Assembly: GCA_002344125.1 (NCBI GenBank)
Contig: DDTQ01000012.1
Span: 690,197 to 754,196 of the forward strand
Reading direction: 5' to 3'
Length of the DNA: 64,000 nt
Source: Ignavibacteria bacterium UBA2360
GTDB lineage: Bacteria; Bacteroidota; Ignavibacteria; Tepidaquicellales; OLB5
The notes below the pieces were generated by a model that was not told where the DNA came from, searched no databases, and saw only the letters and a program-made list of their open reading frames with translations. The position numbers were made by a program, and so were the translations under genes. This document shows positions 8,530 to 17,226 of the stretch, piece after piece (position 1 is the first letter of the stretch; each line of letters starts with the position of its first letter).

Positions 8530-9150
8530 TCATGAAACCGTAAAATCCCTCGTCAATCCAACAACAATACCAAGTATCACAAATGGTCTGTGAATAGGAT
8601 CATACTTATTATTTGCCGGTTGTAAATAAGGCTTCCCGCCCCCGGCCTTGAACACTTTCACGGTCACTTCATCATCAAGCAGCGCAACAACAATTTCACC
8701 ATCGTTTGCCGTATTCTGTTTCCTCACTATCAGCTTATCGCGCTCAACAATTTTTTTATCGGTCATACTATCGCCGCGTACAGTAACGGCAAACAGCTCG
8801 CCGGTGGAGCGTTTCGGCTTATCAACTGTTATATATCCCTCTATATTATCATCTGCAAATATTGGCTCGCCGGCAGCTACGCTGCCGTACAACGGAATGG
8901 TTATCATCGCAGCACTGCCATGTATTATCTCCGCATCCGGGGCGGATTTTATCCGCAAACCCCGCGCTATTCCTTCGGAACGCTCAACCGCGTCCTTTTT
9001 CACCAGCGCGCTGATAGTCTGCTGAATAGCATTTACATTCACACCAAAATGCTCCGCGATCTCCTTATAGGTGGGGGAGTATGAATGTTCCTTCGTAAAA
9101 CGACTTATATAATCCGCAACCTTCTGCTGATTCTTTGTGAGTTTTTTCAT
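8530..9150 (-). CDS. lexA: LexA repressor
   Basis: The 206-residue SOS repressor and self-cleaving protease. The N-terminal winged helix-turn-helix (1-65) reads 'TKNQQKVADYISRF...SPTYKEIAEHFGVNVNAIQQTISALVKK'. The cleavage site is A93-G94 ('SVAAGEP'), with nucleophile Ser128 ('RGDSM') and general base Lys165 ('VTVKVF'). The start at 9150 is chosen because family homology begins there; the frame stays open to 9264, but the extra 38 residues are translated repeat ('IPAFAGIG'). Overlapping LexA boxes lie at 9276-9306, implying autoregulation. The leader between operator and start holds about 90 bp of REP sequence. Confidence 0.93.
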   Translation of the reverse strand: MKKLTKNQQKVADYISRFTKEHSYSPTYKEIAEHFGVNVNAIQQTISALVKKDAVERSEGIARGLRIKSAPDAEIIHGSAAMITIPLYGSVAAGEPIFADDNIEGYITVDKPKRSTGELFAVTVRGDSMTDKKIVERDKLIVRKQNTANDGEIVVALLDDEVTVKVFKAGGGKPYLQPANNKYDPIHRPFVILGIVVGLTRDFTVS

Positions 9151-9160
9151 TTTAGTCCCT

Positions 9161-9250
9161 ATTCCCGCGAAAGCGGGAATCTTGATTTTGAATGACCTTT
9201 GCGAGGAGCGAAGCGATGTGCCCGCCTTTGGCTGGGACGAAGCAATCTTA
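9161..9250. repeat. REP pair inside the lexA leader
   Basis: A palindrome with TTCCCGC/GCGGGAA arms (9162-9179) is followed by a second repeat type ('TTTGCGAGGAGCGAAGCGAT' to 'GACGAAGCAATC', 9198-9247). The latter is related to the hairpin at 61645-61717. Together they fill the space between the LexA operator and the lexA start codon and would form stable hairpins in the mRNA leader. Confidence 0.8.
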
Positions 9251-9275
9251 TTGTCAAATGTCATTTTTTTGAATA

Positions 9276-9306
9276 CTGTATATATTTACACTGTATAAAT
9301 ATACAG
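9276..9306. promoter_or_regulatory. Overlapping LexA (SOS) boxes
   Basis: Positions 9291-9306 match the classical CTGT-N8-ACAG box exactly (spacer ATAAATAT). Positions 9276-9291 are a second, imperfect copy (CTGT-N8-ACAC) sharing one base. They lie directly upstream of lexA on the minus strand and about 130 bp upstream of the divergent gene at 9436, so both could respond to DNA damage. The box type is the gamma-proteobacterial one; binding here is inferred. Confidence 0.8.
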
Positions 9307-9435
9307 TATTTTTTGAGTGAAGTCAAGCAATAAATATTAGAATTTTTTATAGTGGATTTACAAGCTAATTTGGAAAAGATTTTGGATGCTTCAATCCTTT
9401 AAAATTTGAGCTTTGAAATTTGACATTATTCAGCT

Positions 9436-9702
9436 ATGGCCTACACACAAGTACAGGTTTTCGAACCCATCGAAGTTATTTCGCACTTCCATAATTCCAA
9501 AGTGGATATATTAAAATTCAGGTGGAATAACCGAACCTACAAGGTTACCAAAATAGCCAATATCTGGCGCCTGCCTGATAACGAGGAAGGCTTTAAATCT
9601 CACTTTACGGTTATCTGCGAAGAGGCTGGTATATTATGCGAACTGGCATTCTACCACAAATGCCTGAAGTGGGAAATTATCCAGTATGATTCTCTGGTGT
9701 GA
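9436..9702 (+). CDS. Small DUF6504-like protein divergent from lexA
   Basis: An 88-residue soluble protein. Its centre reads 'KFRWNNRTYKVTKIANIWRLPD' at residues 27-48, resembling the 'FxWxGRxYxVxxVxxxWR' core of DUF6504, a family encoded near SOS mutagenesis genes (imuA/imuB/dnaE2) in Actinobacteria. The rest ('HFTVICEEAGILCELAFYHKCLKWEI') looks like a small beta-rich domain. The gene diverges from lexA across a region with two LexA boxes, consistent with a damage-inducible role. Family membership is from memory of the pattern and needs a profile search; function is unknown. Confidence 0.6.
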   Translation: MAYTQVQVFEPIEVISHFHNSKVDILKFRWNNRTYKVTKIANIWRLPDNEEGFKSHFTVICEEAGILCELAFYHKCLKWEIIQYDSLV

Positions 9703-9709
9703 AGACGAA

Positions 9710-9738
9710 GTCATACCCGCGCAGGCGGGTATCCAGAG
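9710..9738. repeat. REP-like palindrome
   Basis: A palindrome with ATACCCGC/GCGGGTAT arms followed by 'CCAGAGG'. It is the same element class as at 8209-8237, but with a paired change (A-T for T-A) that keeps the stem. It lies just past the stop of the small gene at 9436. Confidence 0.75.
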
Positions 9739-9798
9739 GATTATTTATCGAAAAGACCGGGAATGTATTAAAAGCAAAAAGCTGCAATGACAAGCTGA

Positions 9799-11250
9799 TC
9801 ATTCCAGCCCAACTATAATATATTCCTGTTCATTCTTTATTACTCTGTAATTCTTCATAAGGAAATTGAGTTTCTCCGCTGAATTATTCCTTTCAAAAAT
9901 GACTTTCTCTCCCGCTATAAATTTTGCGCCTTCTTTCACTCTGGCTTCAATGAATAAACTATCAAGCTGCTGCGGCATAGCAGTCCACCCGAATCGGTGG
10001 GCTTGATACAGATAAACCGGGTTACCATCGCCAATCGTGATAATTTTATCCTGCGGAGTTGAGACATTTTGCATTTCACGCCCAATCTTTAATACCGGTG
10101 AATCCGGAACCTCGCCGTTATAAAACCTTGCGACCCTCAAATAACTCAATACACAAATCAGCATAACACAAAGTAATGCCAAGTACGATTTGAATCTGTA
10201 ATTTCTAAACGCAGTCTTGAAACTCTCCATTGGCAGGTATTTACCAAGAAACTTAGCAATAAATACCGCTGCAGGAATAGTAAACGGCAATGTATAATAT
10301 TCCTGCGCGCGGTGCGCCTGGGCTGCAACAAAAATAAAAAGAAGCACGGCTATCAGCCACACATCAAACAATCTTTCCCGCTCAAATGTACGTTTAATAA
10401 ACAGCCCGACTATCAATAGAATGAACCCAGGGTATGTTAAATGTCTTTCAGCAATACTCTTAAAAAAAATATCGTTGTACCAGGCGGGGTCTATAAGCAA
10501 TGAAAACATTCCCCATTTATCCTGACCATAAGTCCATATACCAAACGATGATCCGCCATTCAAAAACAACTGATGCGCATGATAGTACCACAGTATAACA
10601 GGTATCAGAATTATTGCTGCAAGAATGTAAAGATAAATATTCTTAAATAATGACCCGCGGTATTTTTGGAAGGCAAGGTAAAATAAAGGGAGTCCGATAT
10701 AAAGTGTTGGCAGTTTCAATAATACTCCAAGTGTTATAAACAACCAACTCGCTAAAAAATACTTCACATTACTTCTATCAAGCCACTCTGAAAAAAAATA
10801 AACACCGTACACAGAACACATCAGCATAGCTGCATCAGGCATAAATGCCCTGCCATAAAAAATATTAAGCGGCAATATTGCGTAGATCAAAGCTGACCAA
10901 AGTGCAGTATTCTCATCGATCATCTTTTTCACAAGTAAGTAAACACCGTAAACCGTAAGCAGTGAAAAGAGCACCGAAAGTAATCTGCCAATTATATCAT
11001 AAAATCCGAAGGCTGAATATAGAATTGAAACAATAAAAGGGTATATCTGAAATTCTGATTCCACGTAACCGGTTCCGGTACCTCCCCAGTTGATCTGCGG
11101 GTAGAGTAAATTATGTCCATTTTCGTAAAAATTCCTTGCAATACTTGCCGTATCTGACTGGCGCCACGAATGCCATCCGATAATTGGCGCGGTAATATCA
11201 ATAATTCTGATTAACCCTGCGAGTAAAAGTATAAGATAGATTTTCTTCAT
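9799..11250 (-). CDS. GT39/ArnT-like membrane glycosyltransferase
   Basis: A 483-residue polytopic membrane protein of the GT-C fold. After the first membrane segment the large loop contains 'WRQSDTASIARNFYENG' (about 29-45) with the acidic residue expected to bind the lipid-phosphate sugar donor. Further on comes 'PLNIFYGRAFMPDAAMLM' (about 127-144), a motif shared by the PMT/ArnT group. Eight or more further hydrophobic segments and a soluble C-terminal domain of about 90 residues follow. Such enzymes move a sugar from a polyprenyl-phosphate donor to lipid or protein in the periplasm; acceptor and sugar cannot be told. It stands alone, convergent with the DUF6504-like gene and divergent from pckG. 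Confidence 0.82.
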   Translation of the reverse strand: MKKIYLILLLAGLIRIIDITAPIIGWHSWRQSDTASIARNFYENGHNLLYPQINWGGTGTGYVESEFQIYPFIVSILYSAFGFYDIIGRLLSVLFSLLTVYGVYLLVKKMIDENTALWSALIYAILPLNIFYGRAFMPDAAMLMCSVYGVYFFSEWLDRSNVKYFLASWLFITLGVLLKLPTLYIGLPLFYLAFQKYRGSLFKNIYLYILAAIILIPVILWYYHAHQLFLNGGSSFGIWTYGQDKWGMFSLLIDPAWYNDIFFKSIAERHLTYPGFILLIVGLFIKRTFERERLFDVWLIAVLLFIFVAAQAHRAQEYYTLPFTIPAAVFIAKFLGKYLPMESFKTAFRNYRFKSYLALLCVMLICVLSYLRVARFYNGEVPDSPVLKIGREMQNVSTPQDKIITIGDGNPVYLYQAHRFGWTAMPQQLDSLFIEARVKEGAKFIAGEKVIFERNNSAEKLNFLMKNYRVIKNEQEYIIVGLE

Positions 11251-11459
11251 AGAATATTCAAAAATAGCTAATTATCTGTTAATATACTCAAACCCCCCAA
11301 TTTTCTAAATTGAAAAAAACATCAAAAATGCGTATTTTAGCTTTTTGGTTTACCAAAAATTCTGTAAAGAATGAAAAGCTTGGATGAGGAAGTGGGCTGG
11401 AATTCATTATTTACACTTTCACGGCAGCCGTAAAAATTCTAATTTAATGTTGAGGAAAA

Positions 11460-13238
11460 ATGACAAACAATCAAAAGCTTAAAGACTGGGTCAAACAGAT
11501 GGCTGAACTCTGTCAGCCGGATTCAGTTCACTGGTGTGATGGTTCAGAAGATGAGAACAGGATGCTCATTGATCAGTGCGTAAAGAGCGGACAGTTTACA
11601 CCCCTTAAAAAAAGAGAGAACAGCTACTGGGTTGTATCGGATCCCAGTGATGTGGCAAGAGTAGAAGATAAAACATTTATCTGTTCCCGTAAAAAAGAGG
11701 ATGCAGGTCCCACAAATAACTGGATGGATCCCAAAGAAATGAAATCCATTCTAAACGGTCTGTTTGCAGGATGCATGAAAGGCAGAACCATGTACGTTAT
11801 TCCTTTCAGTATGGGTCCGCTTGGTTCAAAAATTTCACACATTGGTGTAGAGCTTACCGATTCTCCCTACGTTGTTATCAATATGAGAATTATGACTCGC
11901 ATCGGTCAGAAGGTGCTTGATGTACTTGGTGCTGAAGGCGAATTCGTCCCGGCGATTCACACAGTTGGTTACCCGCTTACCGATGGCAAAAAAGATATTC
12001 CCTGGCCGTGCAATGATACAAAATATATCGTTCACTTCCCCGAAGAAAAAGCTATCTGGTCTTACGGCAGCGGCTATGGCGGAAACGCGCTGCTCGGCAA
12101 AAAATGTTTCGCCCTCAGAATTGCCTCCGTGCTTGCGCGCGAACAGGGCTGGCTTGCTGAACATATGCTGATTCTCGGAGTAACACCTCCCGGCGGCGAG
12201 AAAAAATACATCGCAGCGGCTTTCCCAAGCGCATGCGGAAAAACAAATCTCGCGATGTTAACACCATCGCTTCCCGGGTGGAAAGTTGAAACAGTAGGCG
12301 ATGATATCGCATGGATGAAATTCGGAGAGGATGGAAGGCTGTACGCTATTAATCCTGAATACGGATTCTTCGGTGTTGCGCCCGGCACATCAATGAAAAC
12401 AAATGCCAATGCAATGCTTTCAATGACGAAGAACTCTATCTTCACAAATGTTGCGTTGACAGATGACGGCGATGTTTGGTGGGAAGGTATGACCGATGAA
12501 AAACCCGCGCACTTAATTGACTGGCACAAAAAAGACTGGACACCCGAAAGCAAAGAGCTTTCTTCACATCCCAACTCGCGCTTTACAGCGCCTGCTTCGC
12601 AGTGCCCCGTTATCGATCCCGCATGGGAAGATCCCAAAGGCGTGCCTATTTCAGCATTCCTTTTCGGCGGGCGCAGAGCGTCATTCGTTCCGTTAATTAC
12701 CGAGGCGTATGACTGGAATCACGGTGTGTTCATGGGTTCATCATGCTCCAGCGAAATGACTGCGGCTGCGGCCGGTACAGTTGGCAAACTTCGCCATGAT
12801 CCGTTTGCTATGCTTCCGTTCTGCGGCTACAACATGGCAGATTACTTCGCGCACTGGATAAAAATGGGTACTAAGAGTGATGAATCAAAACTCCCAAAAA
12901 TATTTTACGTAAATTGGTTCCGCAAAGATGAGAACGGAAAGTTCATGTGGCCCGGATATGGCGATAATATCCGCGCTATTAAATGGGCTATTGAGCGTGT
13001 TAACGGAACAGCTAAAGCTGTTGATGCGCCTATTGGCAGATTGCCTGAACCTGATTCATTCGATATTTCGGGTCTGGATATTACAAAGGATACCCTGGAA
13101 AAACTCTTTTCAGTTGATAATGAACAGGGCATTGCTGAAGTAAATGAAATGCGCGAGTATTACAAAATCTTCGGCGATACCTTACCTAAGGAATTAAGTG
13201 CAGAGGTTGATAAAGCCGAAGCAAGGTACAGGAAGTAA
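11460..13238 (+). CDS. pckG: Phosphoenolpyruvate carboxykinase (GTP)
   Basis: This 592-residue enzyme converts oxaloacetate and GTP to PEP, CO2 and GDP at the start of gluconeogenesis. Visible family features are the kinase-1 P-loop 'FPSACGKTNLAML' from residue 255, with the reactive cysteine of the GTP class, 'VGDDIAWMK' (kinase-2, metal-binding Asp), 'FFGVAPGTSMKTN' and the C-terminal 'VDAPIGRLP'. Length is normal for bacterial PckG. The ATG is preceded by TTGAGGAAAAA, a good ribosome-binding site. It is a single-gene unit ended by a hairpin terminator at 13357-13385. Confidence 0.96.
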   Translation: MTNNQKLKDWVKQMAELCQPDSVHWCDGSEDENRMLIDQCVKSGQFTPLKKRENSYWVVSDPSDVARVEDKTFICSRKKEDAGPTNNWMDPKEMKSILNGLFAGCMKGRTMYVIPFSMGPLGSKISHIGVELTDSPYVVINMRIMTRIGQKVLDVLGAEGEFVPAIHTVGYPLTDGKKDIPWPCNDTKYIVHFPEEKAIWSYGSGYGGNALLGKKCFALRIASVLAREQGWLAEHMLILGVTPPGGEKKYIAAAFPSACGKTNLAMLTPSLPGWKVETVGDDIAWMKFGEDGRLYAINPEYGFFGVAPGTSMKTNANAMLSMTKNSIFTNVALTDDGDVWWEGMTDEKPAHLIDWHKKDWTPESKELSSHPNSRFTAPASQCPVIDPAWEDPKGVPISAFLFGGRRASFVPLITEAYDWNHGVFMGSSCSSEMTAAAAGTVGKLRHDPFAMLPFCGYNMADYFAHWIKMGTKSDESKLPKIFYVNWFRKDENGKFMWPGYGDNIRAIKWAIERVNGTAKAVDAPIGRLPEPDSFDISGLDITKDTLEKLFSVDNEQGIAEVNEMREYYKIFGDTLPKELSAEVDKAEARYRK

Positions 13239-13356
13239 AAAAACTTAGGAAGTCTTATAGACTTCTGAAGTTTTATCAAAATCTAATTAAGGTCATAATG
13301 ATATTCATACTGTAGAATGAACCTTTTAACATCAAAATATTACTGATTCAATTTTT

Positions 13357-13385
13357 GATTCCCGCAATTGCGGGATTTTTTTTTT
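13357..13385 (+). terminator. Rho-independent terminator after pckG
   Basis: The hairpin has arms TCCCGC/GCGGGA around AATT, followed by 11 or more T residues. It is 119 bp downstream of the pckG stop and 26 bp before the symporter pseudogene. Confidence 0.85.
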
Positions 13386-13410
13386 CTCCCGAATTTAAAA
13401 TGTAAAACTT

Positions 13411-14865
13411 ATGTTATCCAGAATTATTATTATATCCCTTTTCTGTTTGCTGATCGTTGTTATCGGAATAATCGGCATGCGGAAAACAAGATCATTCAAT
13501 GATTACTTTCTGGGCGGAGGTAAGATCGGCGCATGGATGACTGCCTTCACCTATGGCACTGCTTATTTTTCCGCGGTGCTGTTTATCGGGTTCGCCGGGC
13601 AGGTGGGGTGGAACTTCGGATACTCCGGGCTGTGGATAGCTGTCTTTAATTCACTTGTCGGAGTGCTCGGTGTCTGGTGGCTCATGGGGCACCGTATCAA
13701 AAAAATGTCTGTTGAATACAAAGTCTCTACTTTACCTGAATACCTGGAAAAACGCTATAACAGCAAAGCTCTTAAGTTGTATTCATCAATTGCTATTTTT
13801 TTACTTTTTATACCGTACTCCGCGGCAGTTTTTATCGGACTCTCTTATTAATTTAAAGTTACATTCAATATAGATTACACCGTTGCGTTATTATTTATGG
13901 GAGGGTTTACAGGATTATATCTTGTCCTTGGCGGGTATAATTCAATGACAATGATCGATGTTATCTTTGGCGCGATTATGATCCTGGGCTGCATTGTGCT
14001 GGCTTCAGCAACAATAAGTGCCGCAGGTGGTTTAAATGAACTTACCTCAAAACTTGCGGCAATTGATCCCAAGCTTGTTTCACAAGTGGGACCCGCCGGC
14101 TTCTGGAATTTATTTTACCTGGTATTCCTAACCTCCGTCGCCCCATTTGCTATGCCGCAGCTCATTCAGAAATTCTACGCTGTCAGAGATAAAAAAGCGA
14201 TCAGGCTCGGAATGGTAGCCTCAACTTCGTTCTCTCTGTTGATAGCGGTGGTTGCTTATTTTGTGGGCTCAACATCCCGGGTATTTCTAACCCCTGAAAA
14301 TGCGCCTGCGGCATTCAGTAACGGTAAACCCGTTTATGATTCCCTCATGCCCGAACTGCTCAATAAAGTTATACCTGAATACCTCTTCGTGATTATGCTG
14401 CTGCTTATTCTTTCGGCTTCTATGTCAACGCTTGCGGCAATAATTCTCATTTCAAGTTCATCGGTGGTTAAGGATTTTTACTCCGGATTCATCAACAAAA
14501 ATGCTTCTGATAACATGCTCACCAACCTAATGAGAGTGTGTGCGCTGGTATTCATAATTATTTCTGTGGTGCTGGCGTATTTTAAGCCGGCAAGCATAGT
14601 AATTATTCTGGGAATCTCATGGGGCGCTATCGGCGCGGCATTCCTGGGGCCGTTTGTATGGGGACTCCTTTGGAAACGCACATCCTTATCAGGCGCATTC
14701 ATATCATCCGTTATCGGACTCGGTACATGCCTGGTTCTCTATTTCACCGGCTCATCATCACCGCAGGCAGGAACGATCGGCATGCTGCTCTCATTCATAC
14801 TGTGTCCGCTGATCAGTCTATTTGCCCCGGCAAAAGAATTGCTGCCGGCTGAATCCAGGACATAA
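13411..14865 (+). pseudogene. Sodium:solute symporter with one internal stop
   Basis: Two open segments in the same frame (13411-13848 and 13852-14865) are split only by TAA at 13849-13851. Read through, they give one 484-residue SSS-family symporter. It has the N-terminal 'RKTRSFNDYFLGGGKIGAWMTAFTYGTAYFSAV' region (residues about 20-52), then 'YxFKVTFNIDYTVALLFMGGFTGLYLVLGGYNSM' across the stop, where the family has Leu, and about twelve membrane segments. A single T-to-A change of a TTA leucine codon would create the stop. Both halves keep clean coding sequence, so the lesion is recent, or a sequencing error. A 322-residue downstream fragment could in principle start at the ATG at 13897. 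Confidence 0.85.
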
Positions 14866-15505
14866 CGGGATATTTGAGCAAAACAAAAAGCTTTCAACCG
14901 CAAAGCCGCTAAGTGCGCAAAAGCTTTTTAACCCCGTAGGCCTATGGACTGGCTCTGACAGTGGTGGTATGTTTGTAGCCTTTGCATTTTCATATTAACA
15001 GAGCCCCGTAGGGGTGACATGTAGAAGATCAAAAGCTATTCACGCAAATCCGCTAAAGCGCAAAGCATGATAAATTCCCATCTTGAGAGGTCGAAGATCT
15101 GGCTCTGACAGTGTTGCCACGCCATAGGCGTGACGGGGTGTGTGATAATATATCGAAAAAAAACATTGATGCCGGTCTGCAAAGAATAGATCTTAAGTCA
15201 TATATGGGCCTGTGTAAAATTTCGAATAATTTCTTCCTTCTCCGTGCAAATCCGCCCGATCCGTCCAATCCGTGTTCCATTGCTTCCCTCCGTTGTTGGC
15301 AGTTCTCACCGGCATCTATACAACAATTGACTCCGTCAGGAGTCACACGTTTATAGCTGGATGATTGCTGCTTTTTATTCGACTCCATAGGAGTCGCACT
15401 TAAAAATTAACATATCCTGCATTGACTTTCACCTAATAATGGAGAAGATTTTTTATTTTTAAAAGTAAAATTAAATGGATATATTCAATAAATAAATTAT
15501 AGAAA
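14866..15505. repeat. Repeat cluster upstream of the first toxin-antitoxin pair
   Basis: No gene is supported. The stretch holds a 'CCCCGTAGGGG' palindrome (15003-15015), a long composite repeat A (about 15045-15285) around the palindrome CACGCC-ATA-GGCGTG, and repeat B (15329-15415) built of two hairpins, GACTCC-GTCA-GGAGTC and GACTCC-ATA-GGAGTC, with 'ACACGTTTATAGC' between. A and B recur beyond the toxin gene at 16161-16515 in the order B, A. Confidence 0.85.
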
Positions 15506-15697
15506 ATGGATAACACAAACATAAAAGAGTCTGTAAAGGAACTGATTGACAGGCTTCCTGATGATTCAAATTATGAAGACATAATAGCTGAAATTTATTT
15601 TAAGCAGCAGGTTGAAGAGGGTTTGACTGAATTAGATGACGGAAAAGGGATTTCTCACGAGGAAGTTAAAAAACGACTGGAAAAGTGGCTGAAGTAA
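15506..15697 (+). CDS. Antitoxin of a ParE/RelE-type module
   Basis: A 63-residue acidic protein encoded directly before, and overlapping by 13 bp, a ParE/RelE-fold toxin. It is mostly helical with an N-terminal amphipathic stretch ('IKESVKELIDRLPDDSNYEDIIAEIYF') and ends in 'KRLEKWLK'. The antitoxin at 34075 ends in the similar 'EKLARWLK' and shares the DxI.E.I spacing, so both belong to one small family. It is expected to bind and neutralise the toxin and repress the shared promoter. The module lies between two copies of a composite repeat. Confidence 0.8.
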   Translation: MDNTNIKESVKELIDRLPDDSNYEDIIAEIYFKQQVEEGLTELDDGKGISHEEVKKRLEKWLK

Positions 15698-15972
15698 AGA
15701 TAGAGTGGTCTCCCAAATCAATTAAAAATTTGGAAGAAATTGCTGAATACATTTCTCAGGATTCTCCCTTGTATGCCCCTGTTTTCATCAAGAAAATTAT
15801 TAATTCTGTTGAAAGATTACTTGATTTTCCTTTATCAGGCAGAATTGTACCTGAATTCAGGACAGAATCAATTCGGGAAGTTATATTTCACAACTACAGA
15901 ATTGTTTACAGGGTCAAAGACAGCTCAATAGAAATTGTCCTGGTTACCCACGGTGCAAAGCTTATCAATTGA
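15685..15972 (+). CDS. ParE/RelE-fold toxin
   Basis: A 95-residue toxin of the ParE/RelE superfamily. The helical hairpin 'SPKSIKNLEEIAEYISQDSPLYAPVFIKKI' leads to 'SGRIVPEFRTESIREVIFHNYRIVYRV' (about 52-78), the family's hallmark strand region, and the last strand 'IEIVLVTHGAKLI' is intact. It starts at GTG, within the antitoxin's last codons, so translation is coupled. ParE types inhibit gyrase and RelE types cleave mRNA on ribosomes; which applies cannot be told. Its close relative at 33784-34087 is frameshifted. Confidence 0.85.
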   Translation: MAEVKIEWSPKSIKNLEEIAEYISQDSPLYAPVFIKKIINSVERLLDFPLSGRIVPEFRTESIREVIFHNYRIVYRVKDSSIEIVLVTHGAKLIN

Positions 15973-16868
15973 ACTTTACTTCTTCTGGCCTTTTTGTAAA
16001 AAGATCTATCAAATAACATAAGTATTGTCTCATTGCTAGCCACGGAAGTATGTAAGACTTCTGAAGATTTATAACAATTCACATCCAGTTAGATACAGGC
16101 GGGGATTATTTATCTTTAAAGATGCCATACCTTATTTTAGGAAAGAAGCTTTCGGAATTTGACTCCGTCAGGAGTCACACGTTTATAGCTGGATGATTGC
16201 TGCATTTTATTCGACTCCATAGGAGTCGCACGTGAATATTAACATATCTTGCGTGCACTCTTACCAAATTGCCGCAATTTTTCACTCTTCTCCGCGCAAA
16301 TCCACTAAGGCGCAAAGCATGATAAATTCCCCTCTGGAGAGGGGTGGCACGCCATAGGCGTGACGGGGTGTGTGATAATATAGCGAAAAAAACATTCGTG
16401 CCGGTCCGCAAAGAATAGATCTTAAGTTATTTATTGGCTGTTATTAAATTTCGAGAAATTTGTATTCTTTTCCGTGCAAATCCGCCGTATCCGCCCAATC
16501 CGTGTTCCATTTTCTATAATTAAATCACCAAAATAGCTATAATGCATTTATCAATATAAACATTCGTTGCTGCACTTTGTGCCTCTTTAAGCTCTTGCGT
16601 CTTTGCGGCAATCTTCTAGTCGGCTTTTGTTTTTAATAATTCTCCGGTCCCAATATTAAATTCAGCGTTTAAGAGCAGATGCTTTAAAACTTCTCAAGTC
16701 AGGCAAGTTCAGCATTAGAAAAGGCAAGGATTTGACATTTGGATTTTGACATTTGACATTATTCTTCATTTTTCCCTTGACACTGCAATCAGCATATAGT
16801 ATATTTATAGGAGTATGCAAAAAGCATATTAACCGTTAACTCAGCCTTTATTTCATTATGCCCAAAGC

Positions 16869-17122
16869 TTTCTCATTTAGAAAACGATTCTCACTTAGCA
16901 AAATTCATCTTGAGAATTTACATATCGATTTCGTTCTGTTTTTCGTAATTCTCACTATGATTATTCATCGTGAGAATGTTTTCTCAACATGAATTATTCA
17001 TAATGAGAATGTTTTCACCGTGAGAAAACCACGATTTTGTTCTGCAATCGCATTCTCACCATGAAAAACTCTCAAATAAAAAAAATCGTTTTCATCTTGA
17101 GAATCACGTTGAGAAAACATGG
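16869..17122. repeat. Array of TTCTCA/TGAGAA half-palindromes
   Basis: About eleven variants of a unit 'TTCTCAnnnTGAGAA' fall within about 250 bp, many with one arm degraded. Examples start near 16870, 16889, 16949, 16980 and 17052 (TTCTCA arms), with TGAGAA arms near 16910, 16970, 17003, 17020, 17098 and 17109. Spacing is irregular (about 13-45 bp). The array lies upstream of no gene on its right, since mscL converges on it, and about 900 bp past the toxin gene on its left. Confidence 0.7.
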
Positions 17123-17128
17123 ATATTT

Positions 17129-17177
17129 ACGTTTGACGTTTCACGTTTCACATTTCACGTTTGACGTTTCACATTTC
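17129..17177. repeat. Seven-copy heptamer tandem repeat
   Basis: Seven consecutive 7-bp units run from 17129: ACGTTTG, ACGTTTC (twice), ACATTTC, ACGTTTG, ACGTTTC, ACATTTC. The pattern suggests one unit multiplied by slippage with later point changes. It sits 50 bp downstream of the mscL stop. Confidence 0.85.
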
Positions 17178-17226
17178 ACGTGCCGGGGTTTGTGCCGGTC
17201 CCGCTTTTTTGCTTAGCGGGATCACA

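Larger units (their letters stand above)
15973..17226. repeat. 1.25-kb gene-free stretch with several repeat systems
   Basis: No convincing gene. In order it holds a short hairpin element resembling one after pckG (about 16045-16075), the second copies of repeat B (16161-16255) and repeat A (16293-16515), an AT-rich stretch without clear structure to about 16860, the TTCTCA/TGAGAA array (16869-17122) and a heptamer tandem repeat (17129-17177). Any RNA gene here could not be recognised by eye. Confidence 0.75.

Noticed and set aside
9150..9264. N-terminal extension of LexA
   Set aside because: The open frame to 9264 translates repeat sequence; LexA family similarity starts at the Met at 9150.
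12074..12637. Long open frame antisense to pckG
   Set aside because: It lies inside a conserved enzyme gene on the opposite strand; typical shadow frame.
15053..15388. 111-codon open frame on the minus strand in the repeat cluster
   Set aside because: It is made of repeats A and B; a similar frame appears in the second copies, as expected from repeat sequence, not coding.
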